Of a stretch of 64,000 nucleotides of DNA, positions 33,981-45,729 are shown one piece after another (position 1 is the stretch's first letter; each line of letters opens with the position of its first letter). Position numbers and translations under genes: made by a program. The stretch is taken from the NCBI GenBank assembly GCA_036873755.1, contig JAVTVY010025264.1, forward strand, positions 51,502 through 115,501. Direction: 5' to 3'. This stretch comes from Hanleya hanleyi (lineage: Eukaryota > Mollusca > Polyplacophora > Lepidopleurida > Hanleyidae). Below the pieces are notes generated by a model. That model had not been told where the DNA came from. It worked only from the letters and a program-made list of their open reading frames with translations, and did not search any database.

Positions 33981-35867
33981 TTCTAGTCAGATAGTATGGA
34001 TAGTGTGAACTGGGACTGGCAGGGGAATAGATAACAGCCTGTGCCCGTGTAGTGGCTTGCACACATACTGACTTCAACATACTCTATCACATATCTGTCC
34101 TATACAACAGCTTAACACCTGAAGGTATCATCCCTTTCCATCTCCGTCAACAAATACCAAGTACGTGGACAATGGCGTGGACGGCAGTTAGATCTGCAAT
34201 GATTATGAATACTGGTCATATAATATAGATCCAAATATAAGAAATGCCCTCTGGCGTCTGTTTTCATGTACATGTATGTATCACTCTATATTTCCCTTGT
34301 CGCACAAAGATATTAAATATCCCAGAAACAGCTAGAATTTCACAGCTGAATCCCGTCGAGATATATTCATTTAAAAATCCGATATTGTAATAAAATGAAT
34401 CCATCATAAAGCGAAAGTTTTCTAACTTAATTAACCACTGACAGCACCATTCATCGGAAAATATTCCCTCTGGGCCAACAATGTGAACGCCACTGAATTT
34501 AATGGCATATTATTGAAATAAGGTAATAAATTTGCACAGGATATACAATGTGTATACGTAGTAACAGGTGTCCCGTTGTACAGGTTCCGGCAACTCAGCG
34601 TGGCATGTGAGGTTTATTCTATTATTAAAAATATAATATATAGGTAAGTCGGAACCTCTTGGAATGTGCTGTATACTGTCTCAACATGTCCGAAGTTGCA
34701 GCATAAATATGCCTAGAAACGGAGTTGTCCAGGTCGGTAAAGATACGAAAGGACAACGTACTTCTTACATGTACTCCACCTTATCCATTACATCATGTCT
34801 CGCATCTCACGATTGAATTTTCTGCTGAGCGTCGGACTTTTAAATATACAAGAGAACACGATTGATTCCATGACTGCAACATATCTACTTTGAGAAAAGT
34901 GAGAATGGCTACGGTGAATTGGCAGAAACCATGAAATGGTATGAAAGGAAATTGGAGTTTTCAAGTGGTGTTATTGTACAGCGTTCCTGTGGAAATTTTA
35001 TTTCTCGCGCGGCTTTCTTTGGCTGAATTTTCTGACTTAAGCTTAAGTTTTCAGCTTAAGCATGTTAAGATAATTTATTCTGCGTTTTAGGGAAAATTGT
35101 ATGTTTCACACTCCAATCTGAAAAAAAATAATAAAAATTGCCGTACATCAGTCTGCGACCTTTCCTTGCTGGCCCCCGGGAAACGATGCGTTATTTTGTC
35201 TGTGTGTAACGTAAAACATTTTTCCGTGCAATCACTTGACGCAAGATATAAATATACAGAGGTTGGGGATTTGCGTAATAGAAAAAACTGGATTCCACTG
35301 CTTTCAACGTGCTATCAATAGTGATAGAGGAATCCTGTGCTCAACATATAGTACACAGTTTAGCCGAATATATCCCAGGAAGACTTCAATTACTATAAAA
35401 TGGATTTATGCAAAACCCCACAAAATACGTATCGAGTAGTTCCTTTAAATTGCTTAACGAACTGACGGACTGATGTCAGAGTATGCTAATAAAGAGGGAA
35501 AATGAAAGGGATTTATACAAAAAAGGGAAATAGTTCGTAAAAGTTTTGCTGTTTTAACTGCGTTGACGACAGTTTCCGTTTCAGAGTAAGAAACTATTAG
35601 GGATATTACGTAATGCTAAGTGCACTATACAGATACCTAGGGAAGCTTCAATTCAATGCGTCTTCCGGCATCGCACCCGTAAAGGTGAATTTCTAATGAG
35701 AGTTTCCACATAGGCGTTGAAATCCCTACTTATCTGCGACTCGTAGCGATAACAATTAGCACTTTTCTAATGTAGCCGCACACAATTTGACTGCGGAATG
35801 GACTTTACCTGCTAGAAGCTTCCATGCAAATTGTCTCTACCTTACGTCAGGTGCCGAGGGAAGCTTT
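33981..35867. other. Non-genic stretch
   Basis: No recognised gene; the frames near 35097-35439 have no domain. Confidence 0.5.
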
Positions 35868-35950
35868 CCTGGAGAGTCATATGATTGCTTTCTAGTCACC
35901 AGACGTCATTTTGTCCCACCTCTTACAGACCGCTTCAATTTATGTAAGGA
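35868..35950 (+). mobile_element. Naiad-related 3' end fragment
   Basis: GAAGCTTTCCTGGAGAGTCA, GCTTTCTAGTCACCAGACGTC and CCCACCTCTTACAG are the reverse complement of the segment at 23815-23890, giving a plus-strand fragment of the same subfamily. Confidence 0.5.
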
Positions 35951-37555
35951 CGGACTACTCCACTAGACATTTTTGTGCGTTTAACCTTTCTTCACTAGAA
36001 GTTGTCGTCAATCTGGAGGCATTTTCGTGGAACAAAAATTAAAAAGAAGCAAACTTAGCCCCCCCCGACCACACAATTAGTTCGCACAAAAGATACAAAG
36101 CGAACAAATCAATTATTTGATACCAATATAAAACAAATGCCAAATTTGGTCAAATGATTGCATCATTAAAATAAGTATCACATACTCATTCATGCAAAGT
36201 AACATTATATACACACCATGTTTCCTACATTCGAAAATCTCACCCAAAGAGGTAAAGGAAACTTGTTGAAGTAATAACACTAAAAAAGCACGACTTACTT
36301 CTCAAGATAGTTGACTGCCTCTTTTATGCGATAAAAATATCAACTGATGAACTTAATAAAAAGCCATCACATCAAGCCATTGTTCCTGAACATAATTATA
36401 ATATACGTGCATCTAAGATTAAAGACGGTGCATTGGGACGTAGCTGGCTTTGTTGGGGAAATCGTATGTTGATGAGCACTCAATATAAATTCAGATATAT
36501 TGCCGTGTTAGACTTGTATTATCTTCTGTTGAAGGTGGCCTGTCGATTTCAGAAGATTTCAACCCCAAACACCCATTAACACCCATCATATGGAAAAACA
36601 TACCAGATTTCATTCAGAAAGAATCCTTTATACAACGACTGTATTGTATGTGATATCGACGACAGTTACTTGAAGAAAACTTGAAATAAAGAAGCTTAAT
36701 ATTGTAGCCGTCCTATGTTAGTAGTACCTCTTTGTATTGTACGTTAATTGAAAGCGACACAGTTTTGAGAAAAAACTATAGTTACAGTAATGCATTCTAA
36801 GCGGGAAAAGTGTACAATATGTAGGCCTGAACACTGAATCGCATGTACGTGTAGTTTCTTGATATCATTGTCAAGTGGTATATGGACATATATTCATATA
36901 AAATATTGGGCAGCCGTCATGTTCTTTATCAACATCATATCTTTGTTTTATCTTGCAAATGTTTCCATGTTTTTACCTTTGGGGGTCAATATTTCTATTT
37001 ACTCGAGTTATAGTAAACCGATATAGCGTCGTCAATTTTTATTAGGAATTTACCATGCTACAATTCAAACTTTGACCAAACTGCGAATTGCAAATGCAAA
37101 CCTTCCCTCAGGTTTATTTTTAAGAAACAGAGAAAGTCTCAGTTGCAACCGGCAATTTGTAGGGGATTACTTCGTGAACTGTGCTGGATGGGAACTGAAT
37201 TACCCAGTGAGTTGGAGTTTGCATAATCTGGATTTCAGATCCATAACGTGGGGAAATTGGCTGACTTGCTTATATCCACATGAGTGCAAATTGTTTTCCC
37301 GCCTGGGTAATAAAAACACACACTACGCAACATGTTTCTTTTTCAATACATTGCCTAGATTCCCTGAACGGAAATAAAACAATCTGATATAAAGGCTTCT
37401 TGATGCGGAGTATAATCAATGCCAACTTCATTATACGAAAAAGATACTTTCCCTGAAAGATCATGGCAGACAGTCATGACGGTTAAACCATCAGGTCCAC
37501 AAAATTGTTCAACCAGTTCTGCGAATCAAATGATCAGGATAGCCAAGATCTTGAG
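35951..37555. other. Non-genic stretch
   Basis: AT-rich DNA. The 101-codon frame at 37072-37377 shows no domain that I recognise. Confidence 0.5.
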
Positions 37556-37864
37556 AGAAAGAGAGAGAGAGAGAATTAAGATGTAATGTCGCGTTCAGCA
37601 ATATTTCAACTATATAGCGACGATCAAACAAAATTCTAAGTACTCAAGCCAATAATTTAGTAATCCAACACATTAGAACTTATGTAACAAACCGATTTCT
37701 CTCAAATAATACAAGATGCAATCCTCCCTCACCCGACTGAAGTCGCTCGATAAAAAGCATCTCTTACAATCTTAAAATCTATGCATTTGATAAGAATATG
37801 TTTCACCGTGAGAACTTCATAGCATGGAATACACCCTGGGACTGGCTCTTTTGTTAGTAAATCT
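37556..37864 (-). mobile_element. RNase H-bearing LINE, copy 2, 3' part
   Basis: Read on the minus strand: a zinc-motif region (PGCIPCYEVLTVKHILIKC), then the 3' tail GTCGCTATATAGTTGAAATA, GCTGAACGCGACATTAC and a CT repeat. It aligns with 1727-2060 of copy 1. It is separated from its upstream half by a Naiad insertion. Confidence 0.75.
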
Positions 37865-38571
37865 TCGTGACATCGACTGTATGACAAAGGAGATGATTAC
37901 AATTCCGACATCGTAAACTATTCCTTTCTGGACAGCAATATTCCAGTGGGACCTGCATATGGCGTATACCTATCACGCCTAGTAGCATTTGCTAGATCCT
38001 GTGTTAAATGTGACGATTTTAATCAACGTCACAAAACGTTGTTGCAGAAACTTATAAAACAGGGCTACACCACCAAGCGCCTCCACTCAAAGTTTCTCGA
38101 ATTTGGCGATACATATCGCATGCTGATAGCAAAATACGAGCGTAGCGTGCAAGATCTATGGCGTTACGTTTAGTAACTTGTGTCTAATTCCGCTTAACCC
38201 GGGACTAGGGGCCGTATGAGCCCATGTACTTCAAGATCCCCGCGGTACTCACATGAGCAGGCACAATCAAAGCGTGACTGAGATACATCATTCTTTAGAT
38301 GACGACTTTACAACGAATACTATAGATTAAGAATACTGATCAGCGATACGGATTTGATATTTTTGGAACATCATGATGTCTTGCCGGCATCAATGAAAAC
38401 TGTTGACCGCTTCTTTTGCAGGAAACAAGCCTATGTTTATGTATACTATGATTGTCTTCTTGAATTTGGTGCTAATACTGTTATATGGAATATGGAATAG
38501 GTCTTTGGATTATGGACGTGGATATTCTCTAATGGACGACGGATGAATTATGAATTACGGACCAGACGCTT
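37865..38571 (+). mobile_element. Naiad-type element inserted in the LINE
   Basis: A 5'-truncated Naiad 3' end, opposite in orientation to the LINE. It starts within the RT C-terminus and ends at the family terminus ACGCTTGTAA. About 28 bp of the LINE present in copy 1 (around 2060-2087) are missing at the junction, so the insertion came with a small target deletion or later loss. Confidence 0.8.
37880..38173 (+). pseudogene. Naiad reverse transcriptase, C-terminal end
   Basis: The segment reads FLDSNIPVGPAYGVYLSRLV, AFARSCVKCDDFNQRHKTLL, QKLIKQGYTTKRLHSKFLEF and YRMLIAKYERSVQDLWRYV up to a stop at 38173. The open frame from 37946 is unbroken and is the cleanest copy of the family C-terminus in the window; its ATG is internal. 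The catalytic part is missing. Confidence 0.85.
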
Positions 38572-38905
38572 GTAATCGCCCGATCATGGTTTGATCGAAA
38601 CGTTTCTGGCTGTTCAGATGAGTATAGCCTACAGTTTTTAATTCGTTTGTTATTATTCACAGCATCCCATAAAGATTGAAACAGCTGTCTCACATAATTA
38701 CAGATAGAGGGTCTGAAATGGCTATATGAGATTCCAGTAGGATCAACCTCATCATCTGGGGCTACCTTAGCCATCATATCAGTCTCAGTATTACCTTTGA
38801 TGCCAACGTGACTAGACAACCAACAGAACACAATATCAATCGGTTGATCAAATCTACAGTGATGTAGTTGTAGAATACTCAAGATAGTGGGATGAGTCAA
38901 AATCT
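38572..38905 (-). pseudogene. RNase H-bearing LINE, copy 2, RNase H part
   Basis: The minus-strand frame (38529-38900) reads LHHCRFDQPIDIVFCWLSSH, VGIKGNTETDMMAKVAPDDE and SICNYVRQLFQSLWDAVNNN, the same RNase H C-terminal region as at 2081-2410. The aspartate of GNTETD is kept. Its last codons run into the Naiad insert, so the frame's C-terminus is foreign. Confidence 0.8.
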
Positions 38906-38927
38906 TTCATAATTCTAACAAACAAGC

Positions 38928-38956
38928 GTCTGGCCCGTCATTCAATATTCTCGCAA
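38928..38956 (-). mobile_element. Tiny Naiad 3'-terminal fragment
   Basis: CAAGCGTCTGGCCCGTCATT followed by CAATATTC equals the family's terminal bases in minus orientation. Only about 28 bp are present. Confidence 0.5.
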
Positions 38957-39429
38957 CGAGAAACGAAATATGTATCCCATTAGATGTGTCAATTTGGAAG
39001 ATGACAGATTTCATTACCACAATTATTATCAATGTCAGTCTGGTGGAGTCTTTACTCTTAGCAGTTAATTTGTTCTTTGATTTTGATAGAAACCTGCTGG
39101 CTATTCATTAGCTGCTAAATTTGCCAGGTTTAATTGTTTGACCTTCTGGAAAAACGAATAAAAATAAAAAGATAAATCACGCCTTCTATTTATCGTTACA
39201 TGCACTAATCAATGGCACTATTCTCTTTTGTGATTGATCCGTAAATAACAAAAGTGCCGAAATACATTCATGCCAGAATTATCCACTGTCATCTCCATGG
39301 TAAGAAAGTTTCAAAACAATTCCCTTGACGTCCTAACTATATATTATCTATCAAGCTATAGGAAATGGCTCCTCAGCGATGAAAGTTGAGGGTACAATAT
39401 ATGCTGTCGCCACCAACTAACCGCGCAGT
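38957..39429. other. Non-genic stretch
   Basis: Nothing recognised. Confidence 0.5.
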
Positions 39430-39780
39430 CAGAATATCCTGGCATGTGTAGGTGGGCATTATTTTCTCACATACCAAACTTTCTATCCCATAACTGGAAC
39501 GACAGAAGGTAGAGAACTGACACTCTCTGACTTTACAGATTATCATATTTTACAGATTATCATTTGGAGTCATTATCAGTTTACAAATTGGAGCCCAGGA
39601 TCATGAGTAAATCCAACATGACGGCCATGGGGGTGTAACTTAAACGATGCCTTTTCATCGCTTTTCTTCAAGATGCTTACCTTTTAATCATAAAATATCC
39701 CAACATTGTTTGATTTCAAATCCAATTATTAGTTTCAATTTTAGTTCTGCGGGGAAAAACACTGTATAAACACAATTGCA
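39430..39780. mobile_element. TTAA MITE family, left-half fragment
   Basis: ACATACCAAACTTTCTATCC, AGCCCAGGATCATGAGTAAA and ACATGACGGCCATG follow the order of the left half of copy 2 (29121-29330). The right half is absent. Confidence 0.5.
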
Positions 39781-40644
39781 ATTAATTATATTTATTATAT
39801 GTGGGACATTTGCATATTTATTTTATAGGTGCACTACTTTAATTGGAGTGAGCTTTCCCGAGGTTGTGGGAAATATTTGCTTAATAGTCGGCATCTGGAT
39901 TTTACAGGTGCCAGGCATGTACAACAATCGCGTTTTGATTTCTCCAGATTGTCTTAAATAGCGCCAAGTATATAATTCTATGGATCTTCCGAATTTGATT
40001 TTGAGACCCGACTTCCACCACCATTGCTACCGGTCTACAGCTATCACTCCTACAAAATAGTCCATACTTATTTGGTAGCATATCATCAGCGACAACAATT
40101 TTGCGATCACACAGCTCAATTCAATTCACGTTTCGCAACAATTTGCCTAGTTAAGCTCCAGAGCTTTAGACCGATGTAACCATTATGTTCTGGAAAGTTA
40201 ATGATCGAATTGTGCAGAGGTTACGTGACAGATTTACACAAATTTCCCAGGACGTTGTTGACGGCTCTCGCTTTACCAGTAAACTATAATGACATTTATT
40301 ACCTGAGCAGCCTTGAAAACATCCTGTCCATGCAAAATACATGGAGAACAAAACTAATTTGGCTGCAAACTGACACCGCCTTGACCGTGTTGGGTCATGC
40401 TTTACCTGGTTGTCCACACGCATGTCTCTCGAACTGAATGAATCATTTATCACATGTACATGTAAGTACCATGTGGAGATAAGCAACGTCTCATTTGGGA
40501 GCATGCTGGAACTGTCGAGTATACTGAAGTCCTAGTAGTAATGGAATAATGTCATCTAATGACCTCATTGTCTTTAAGCGAACATGATCTTCATTAGAAG
40601 ATATTTTTTGTCATTTAGTGAATGCATGTATAACAGTATTTTCG
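39781..40644. other. Non-genic stretch
   Basis: No supported gene; the two overlapping opposite-strand frames at 40166-40504 show no domain. Confidence 0.5.
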
Positions 40645-40815
40645 TTATTTTTTGGATTACACCATCTTAGTCTTGCACAGATTCTAGTGCTGAAAATTGG
40701 TCGAGTCCCATGCGGGATTCGAATCAGCGACCACCGCCAGCACTATATTCAGTACTACTCGCTCAATTTCCAGTACAAGAATCTGAGCTATACTAAGTGT
40801 AATCCCAAAATACCG
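40645..40815 (-). mobile_element. tRNA-headed SINE, minus copy with fused plus tail
   Basis: On the minus strand GGTCGCTGATTCGAATCCCG is a tRNA box B region, followed by CCAATTTTCAGCACTAGAAT and a tail. The last 55 bases (40760-40812) instead carry the tail in plus orientation (CTATACTAAGTGTAATCCCA), so two SINE fragments abut. Confidence 0.65.
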
Positions 40816-40949
40816 AACATACTGTTATACGATCACTTTTTAAATGGAAAACAATTTCTTCTCGTGTATTCAGCTATTGGAGCTGTGTCATTACGGTTAT
40901 CAGAGGGGTACTGTATTTTCGCTTTGAAGACTGCTACCTTCTATTTTTG

Positions 40950-41108
40950 TGGGAGGCCGGTTGGTCGAGTGGCTTAGATCGCCGACATATAGTACTGGCG
41001 GTTGGGCGCCCTACTCTGGTGGTCGCTGGTCCGAATCCCGCATTGATCGGACCAATTTTCAGCACTAGAATGTGTGCTATACCAGTGTAGTGTAATCCCA
41101 AAATAATG
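40950..41108 (+). mobile_element. tRNA-headed SINE, plus copy
   Basis: GGCCGGTTGGTCGAGTGGCTT is a box A region of Leu/Ser-type tRNA; GGTCGCTGGTCCGAATCCCGC is box B. The body reads CCAATTTTCAGCACTAGAAT and the tail GTGTAGTGTAATCCCAAAAT. It does not fold into a convincing tRNA, so it is taken as a SINE rather than a gene. Confidence 0.75.
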
Positions 41109-41499
41109 CTGTTGAATTGGTACATGTACTCACTAGTGTACATTAAACTTCACTATTGTTCTGATCATTGGTTGTTGAACTGTACTAGATTGTACATTAA
41201 CCCTTCTTCTTGTTTATGCCTGTATATATAACCGAATGTATACTCTAAATGCTCACATGTACTCCTGACGATGGCATAATCATAGCCGAATTATTAAACA
41301 CTATATCACAATGGCGTCCATTTCCGGAGTTATTTTCAGCTGTGTTGATGTGAAGCTAATCGGTGGGGAAAATAGAGCCTGAAGGCCAACAGCCAAATAA
41401 TTGCAGGTCACATTTTCAATACTGAATCATCATGCCATTGGTCGTTCTAACAGCGAAAATCGTATGTGATACTTTTATATCGTCCCGGTTAATCGTCAC

Positions 41500-41835
41500 G
41501 TAGAAGTTTGGAAACTGTTAACGACCGACTTTGTCTGTACTCCATTAATCATACTATAAAGACGAAACAGCTACAAAGTAGCACACCGCGAATCTCTTCC
41601 GCTCTGGTCGATCGGAGGTATATCCCAGTGTCCACACTTGATTATCCGCATACTCGCTTATCTGTTGGACTTGACGAAAGTGAATGGTCATCAATTCTAC
41701 CATATTGCGATCTGTTTACATGCCATGAACTCTTTCTCTCTCTCACACACACACACACAGACAGATAGTAGGATTGTTTCCTCATCCAGGAGACTAGATA
41801 TGGTCGATATAGATTCCGTCTATATAACATCATGC
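41500..41835 (+). repeat. Dispersed 330 bp repeat family, long copy
   Basis: Aligns with 48405-48745 by GAAACTGTTAACGACCGACT, ACACCGCGAATCTCTTCCG, GTCGATCGGA, CTTATCTGTTGGACTTGACG and TTGTTTCCTCATCCA. A CA repeat near 41745-41757 interrupts it. Confidence 0.6.
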
Positions 41836-43400
41836 AAAACCAGACTGAGATAACTGTATCTTGCGCTGATGGGATGGACAGCCATACATCTAAGGGTCAA
41901 CTAGTTAATACTAGATCGCTGTTTGGAGCTGAAATAGTCAAATGGCGAACACTATGACAAAACGTGCCGTTGCTCGACGGAAACATATGCATGTTTCGCT
42001 TCGAATGACTCCGAAAATGACGTATTAGCGTGTTGGCAGATTCTCTAAGAGTGCTTACCGGAATTCCCTTCGGAAATATACTTGTAGAACGGAGGCGTTG
42101 GGTCGGATGTTCAGTAATATATGGAGATTTATAACGCATTGTTCGAGTATATCATAATTTGTTCCGTAGCGTCATCAAGCTCTATAGTTACGGTCAAGCA
42201 TAGCCTAAAACTAACTAAGCTACACTGAGATGTGATCTAAGAAAATAGCCTGCTAATTCACTCTTAAAATTAAGCTTGAATTGACTGAATGCAAATTTCG
42301 TGTAGTGTGATACCAAACATGCCAGGGGCAATCAACTAGAAGTATTTAACCTTAGATAAAACCAGCTAGAATTCATTGGCCATCATCCCCTGCTTATATC
42401 ATATGATCATGTGGCGTACATGCGCAGTAGAATTGCACGTGTCGTGTTCGCGCAGATTCAAAACAAAATCTAGTGATGCAACATGGGAGAAAAGTTTGAT
42501 GCTGTAATTCAAATACTCAACCTATTAAACGTACAAAGTTAGTCTCTCCTATGATCTTGTCTGCATCTCTTATATAGTGTGTAGACAATGTGCAATAGTC
42601 TTGTGACGTACATGTAGGTGGTTTGACGAGAGCCAGTGTCATCTAGTTATTTCTAATCTAATGTTACACATCCCTAGTTGATTTGCACCTGGTGATACGT
42701 ATTGCATCTGACGATTTCGGACATCTAGTGCTCAAAGAATGTTCATTTGTCTCAACTAGACTACAGAGGTTTAGAGTAAATTGTAATATTATGAAAATCA
42801 AATCCCACAAAATACGCAATCTATACTCCGATAGAAATGTGATCTTCTCGAATGCCATATTTCATTATCACGGTGCTTCCACAGATGTAATGTAATAATT
42901 TGTGCGTCGAATGGGATACAGATCTGATCTATTGTCATCATCAGCCAAACGAAATGATTTGGCTGTACATGTGCGTCACTCTGTACACCAACCCACTCCT
43001 CGCCTTATTAACTGGCCTTAGCATATACATTTAGAAACGGAGGACATAATTGTTCTCCGGAATATCCTAACCACTCTTTTCTTATAACGAATGTGCATAA
43101 CGGATCCGAACCAAGCTCAATTCTCGGAGTGCTTATGTACCAACCGATGGGCTGGGCAGCGTTCTGACGCAGGTATAACCCAGAAGACATGTAAATTGAT
43201 GCTTTCAGACGAAAAAGTATAACGTTCGCCCGTTTATTTATATGGGCATAGCCAGTCTAAAACGAACCAAGAGGCAATGGTTCGTTATTTATCAATACTT
43301 TCATCGACTCTGGTTGACATAACGGGTAACACGAAGCTGTTTTAATATAGACGTCAACCATTTGAACCAGATACTAGTTCGGTTCCTGGTCTTTCTTTTT
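41836..43400. other. Non-genic stretch
   Basis: No supported gene or repeat family. Confidence 0.5.
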
Positions 43401-43408
43401 CTTTACTT

Positions 43409-43765
43409 TGAGTAATTGTATTTTCTGTGAGTTGTTGCGCATGATGAACATTTCGTTTCAGAAAGGCGTAAAATAGCAATTGGTGCACCTCTGTGGGAGG
43501 ACAGCATGAGTTAGTACCATGTCTGCTTCCACAAAGGGAAGATTAATTTCTCTACATGATGACTGTACATGGCTAGTCACACATGTCTTGTTAATCATAT
43601 CGTCGAAATATGGCCGAAATAATGCTGAACCCTACGGTGAACCTACATTGTAACTTCATTCACTCACTTTTATATACTTTGAGTGATTGTATTTTCTGCG
43701 AGGTGTTGAGCATGATGAACATTTCGTTTCAGAAAGGCGTTATGTAGCAATAGATGCATTTGCCA
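43409..43765. repeat. 80 bp direct repeat, 268 bp apart
   Basis: CATGATGAACATTTCGTTTC then AGAAAGGCGT occurs at about 43440 and 43710, preceded by CTTTGAGTRATTGTATTTTC. A weaker relative (TTTCCAGAAAGGCATTACG) lies near 55298. Confidence 0.75.
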
Positions 43766-44159
43766 TTATGATTTCATGTTATTCAATGGCATACTCGCTG
43801 TTGCGGTGCAACTTGTCAACGTCACAAAGTGACATCCCTAGAGTTTCATGAAAGTGACAATAACGCAGAAAGGTCATTAATCGAGTTATGTTCATGCAAT
43901 ATCACTGATTACCCCTTTATTCCGTTTTCGATGGATGTGTCATTTCTCACCAGTACATTTGCAGAGGTTTGGACACAGATATAGTTTCCACACCAATAAA
44001 CTGTAACGTATGCTGAGAGGAAACTCTATGGTGTGTAGCATATAACCTTTACAATATGGGAGTATGTTTCCACATTGTATCGCCGCCAATTATTCTTTAG
44101 AGACTGTCAACATAATCTACACCACTAAGACGTATAATCGTTATTCTATTACAACGCAT
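43766..44159. other. Non-genic stretch
   Basis: Nothing recognised. Confidence 0.5.
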
Positions 44160-44365
44160 ATAAGAGAAGTGGGAAGAGGTGCCGACATACTGACAGTCAC
44201 ATGACTTCACAGTATAATCTTCTGGTTAAACTATTCTAAAGCACATACCAAGAATCTAACGATTCGTGATGTGTGTTGTATCTCAGGTACGCTTTTATTG
44301 TACCTGTTCATGTGGCAACTTGCATGACATGACCACACGGCCCCTAGCACCGGCATAAGCGGTAT
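44160..44365 (-). mobile_element. Naiad-related 3' untranslated fragment
   Basis: ACGCTTTTATTGTACCTGTTC, CACACGGCCCCTAGCACCGG and CATAAGCGGTATTAGTTAC are collinear with 4990-5090 and 23940-24020 and with the Naiad untranslated start. Coding sequence is absent. Confidence 0.5.
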
Positions 44366-45024
44366 TAGTTACAAATCTAGAGAGCTATGATGAAACTGCT
44401 CTGACAACTCGTACATTGGTAATTGGTGAACTGTGTCGCTGTGACAACTCGTACACTGGGCATTCGTGAGCTGTATCGTCGTCAGATGAAAATGACGGCA
44501 TTTAACACAAAAGATTAGTCTGTAAGACCCGATGTCCCATTTCACTTACGACAATCAACAGACAGATCATGTGATGTTGAGGCGTCGACGCCATCGTTCG
44601 CGAAACTTCTGACGGCTGCTACCTGTGCAAGCAGGAATCGAATACAAATATTTGAACACACATTTCGCAGAGTAAAGATGCGCTCAATAGGTTTTAATGA
44701 TTCCGGCCAGACTACCTTAGTTCTCTCCTCCACTCGTTGTACAGGGCGCAATCTGTTTATCTTGATTAGAACATAACACCATACCATGCTCATAAAGTAC
44801 CACGCCATATACCGCAAGTTGTGTGTTCACCGACAAAAAAATCACATCGTGCATTAACCTGATTTCAGATCTATAATGTGTAAACGTTTTTTTTTGTCAA
44901 TTGATTTATATCAACTTCGTGCTCAATCAGTTTGAAAACAAACCGGTAAAACAATATGTATTTTTGTTTGAGAGAAATTTCTGAAAGATAAGAAAGCAAT
45001 ATTCAGTAAACCATTATTAGTAAA
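44366..45024. other. Non-genic stretch
   Basis: A short direct repeat, TGACAACTCGTACAYTGG (44412 and 44451), is the only structure seen. Confidence 0.5.
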
Positions 45025-45155
45025 ACGGACATGTCTTACGGAAGAACTTGAACCTAAAAGTCACATACCGTACATACATGTATCCATATGAGACTTCTCG
45101 ACCCTCTATACTACAATCCCTCATCAGGACCTTATTGACGGTCTAATTTCATTAA

Positions 45156-45725
45156 CCTTATCTGGCCTGGGCGATTTGGGGTGTATCGCAGCCTGGGGGG
45201 GGGGAGGCGGAAAGTGACCCCCTATATATTTTCTCTACCACTAAGGCTAGAGCGCTGAAACTTACCACACAGTATCTTGCGTTCAAGCTCTATCGGGAAA
45301 TGCAAAAAAATCCAAGATGGCCGCCATGATGACCTCACAGTGACGTCACCTTCTCGGAAGCCATTTTTCGGCCCTTTTTGGGTCGATTTTTCGAAATTTT
45401 CATTTTCCGATTTTTCTCTCAAAATAATATATAGAATAATTAGTTTTGCATAAATAAAATACTTTCAATGCCTTTTACGCAAGGGAAATGTGAAGAAATG
45501 GAGCGAAAAGATTGAAAAACACGACTTTCGCGGATACCACACGGCCGTCATTTTGAATTTACCCATGATCCTCTGCCCGGGGATATATCAAAATACGCTC
45601 AACATGACCCCAATAAGAAAAGATTTAAAGTCACCAAGTTTCAGCCTCCTTGGTTTTGTCGTTTCGGAGCAGCAGAGAAAAGTTCACTAGGGGGGCACTC
45701 CCCCCCCCCCCCAGGCCAGGTAGGG
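45156..45725. mobile_element. 570 bp TTAA MITE (piggyBac-like)
   Basis: Terminal inverted repeats CCTTATCTGGCCTGGG and, on the other strand, CCCTACCTGGCCTGGG are flanked by TTAA at 45152-45155 and 45726-45729. A start of CCYTA with TTAA duplication fits piggyBac-type ends. G- and C-runs lie just inside the ends. The interior has no transposase; the 66-codon frames are not convincing. Related copies lie at 29121, 33440 and 39430. Confidence 0.85.
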
Positions 45726-45729
45726 TTAA

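Noticed and set aside
37072..37377. 101-codon plus frame as a host exon
   Set aside because: No domain, no splice context and no homologue in the window; length is within chance for AT-rich DNA of this size.
40950..41030. Functional tRNA gene
   Set aside because: Box-like motifs are followed by a body and tail repeated nearby in inverted form, so it is a SINE head.
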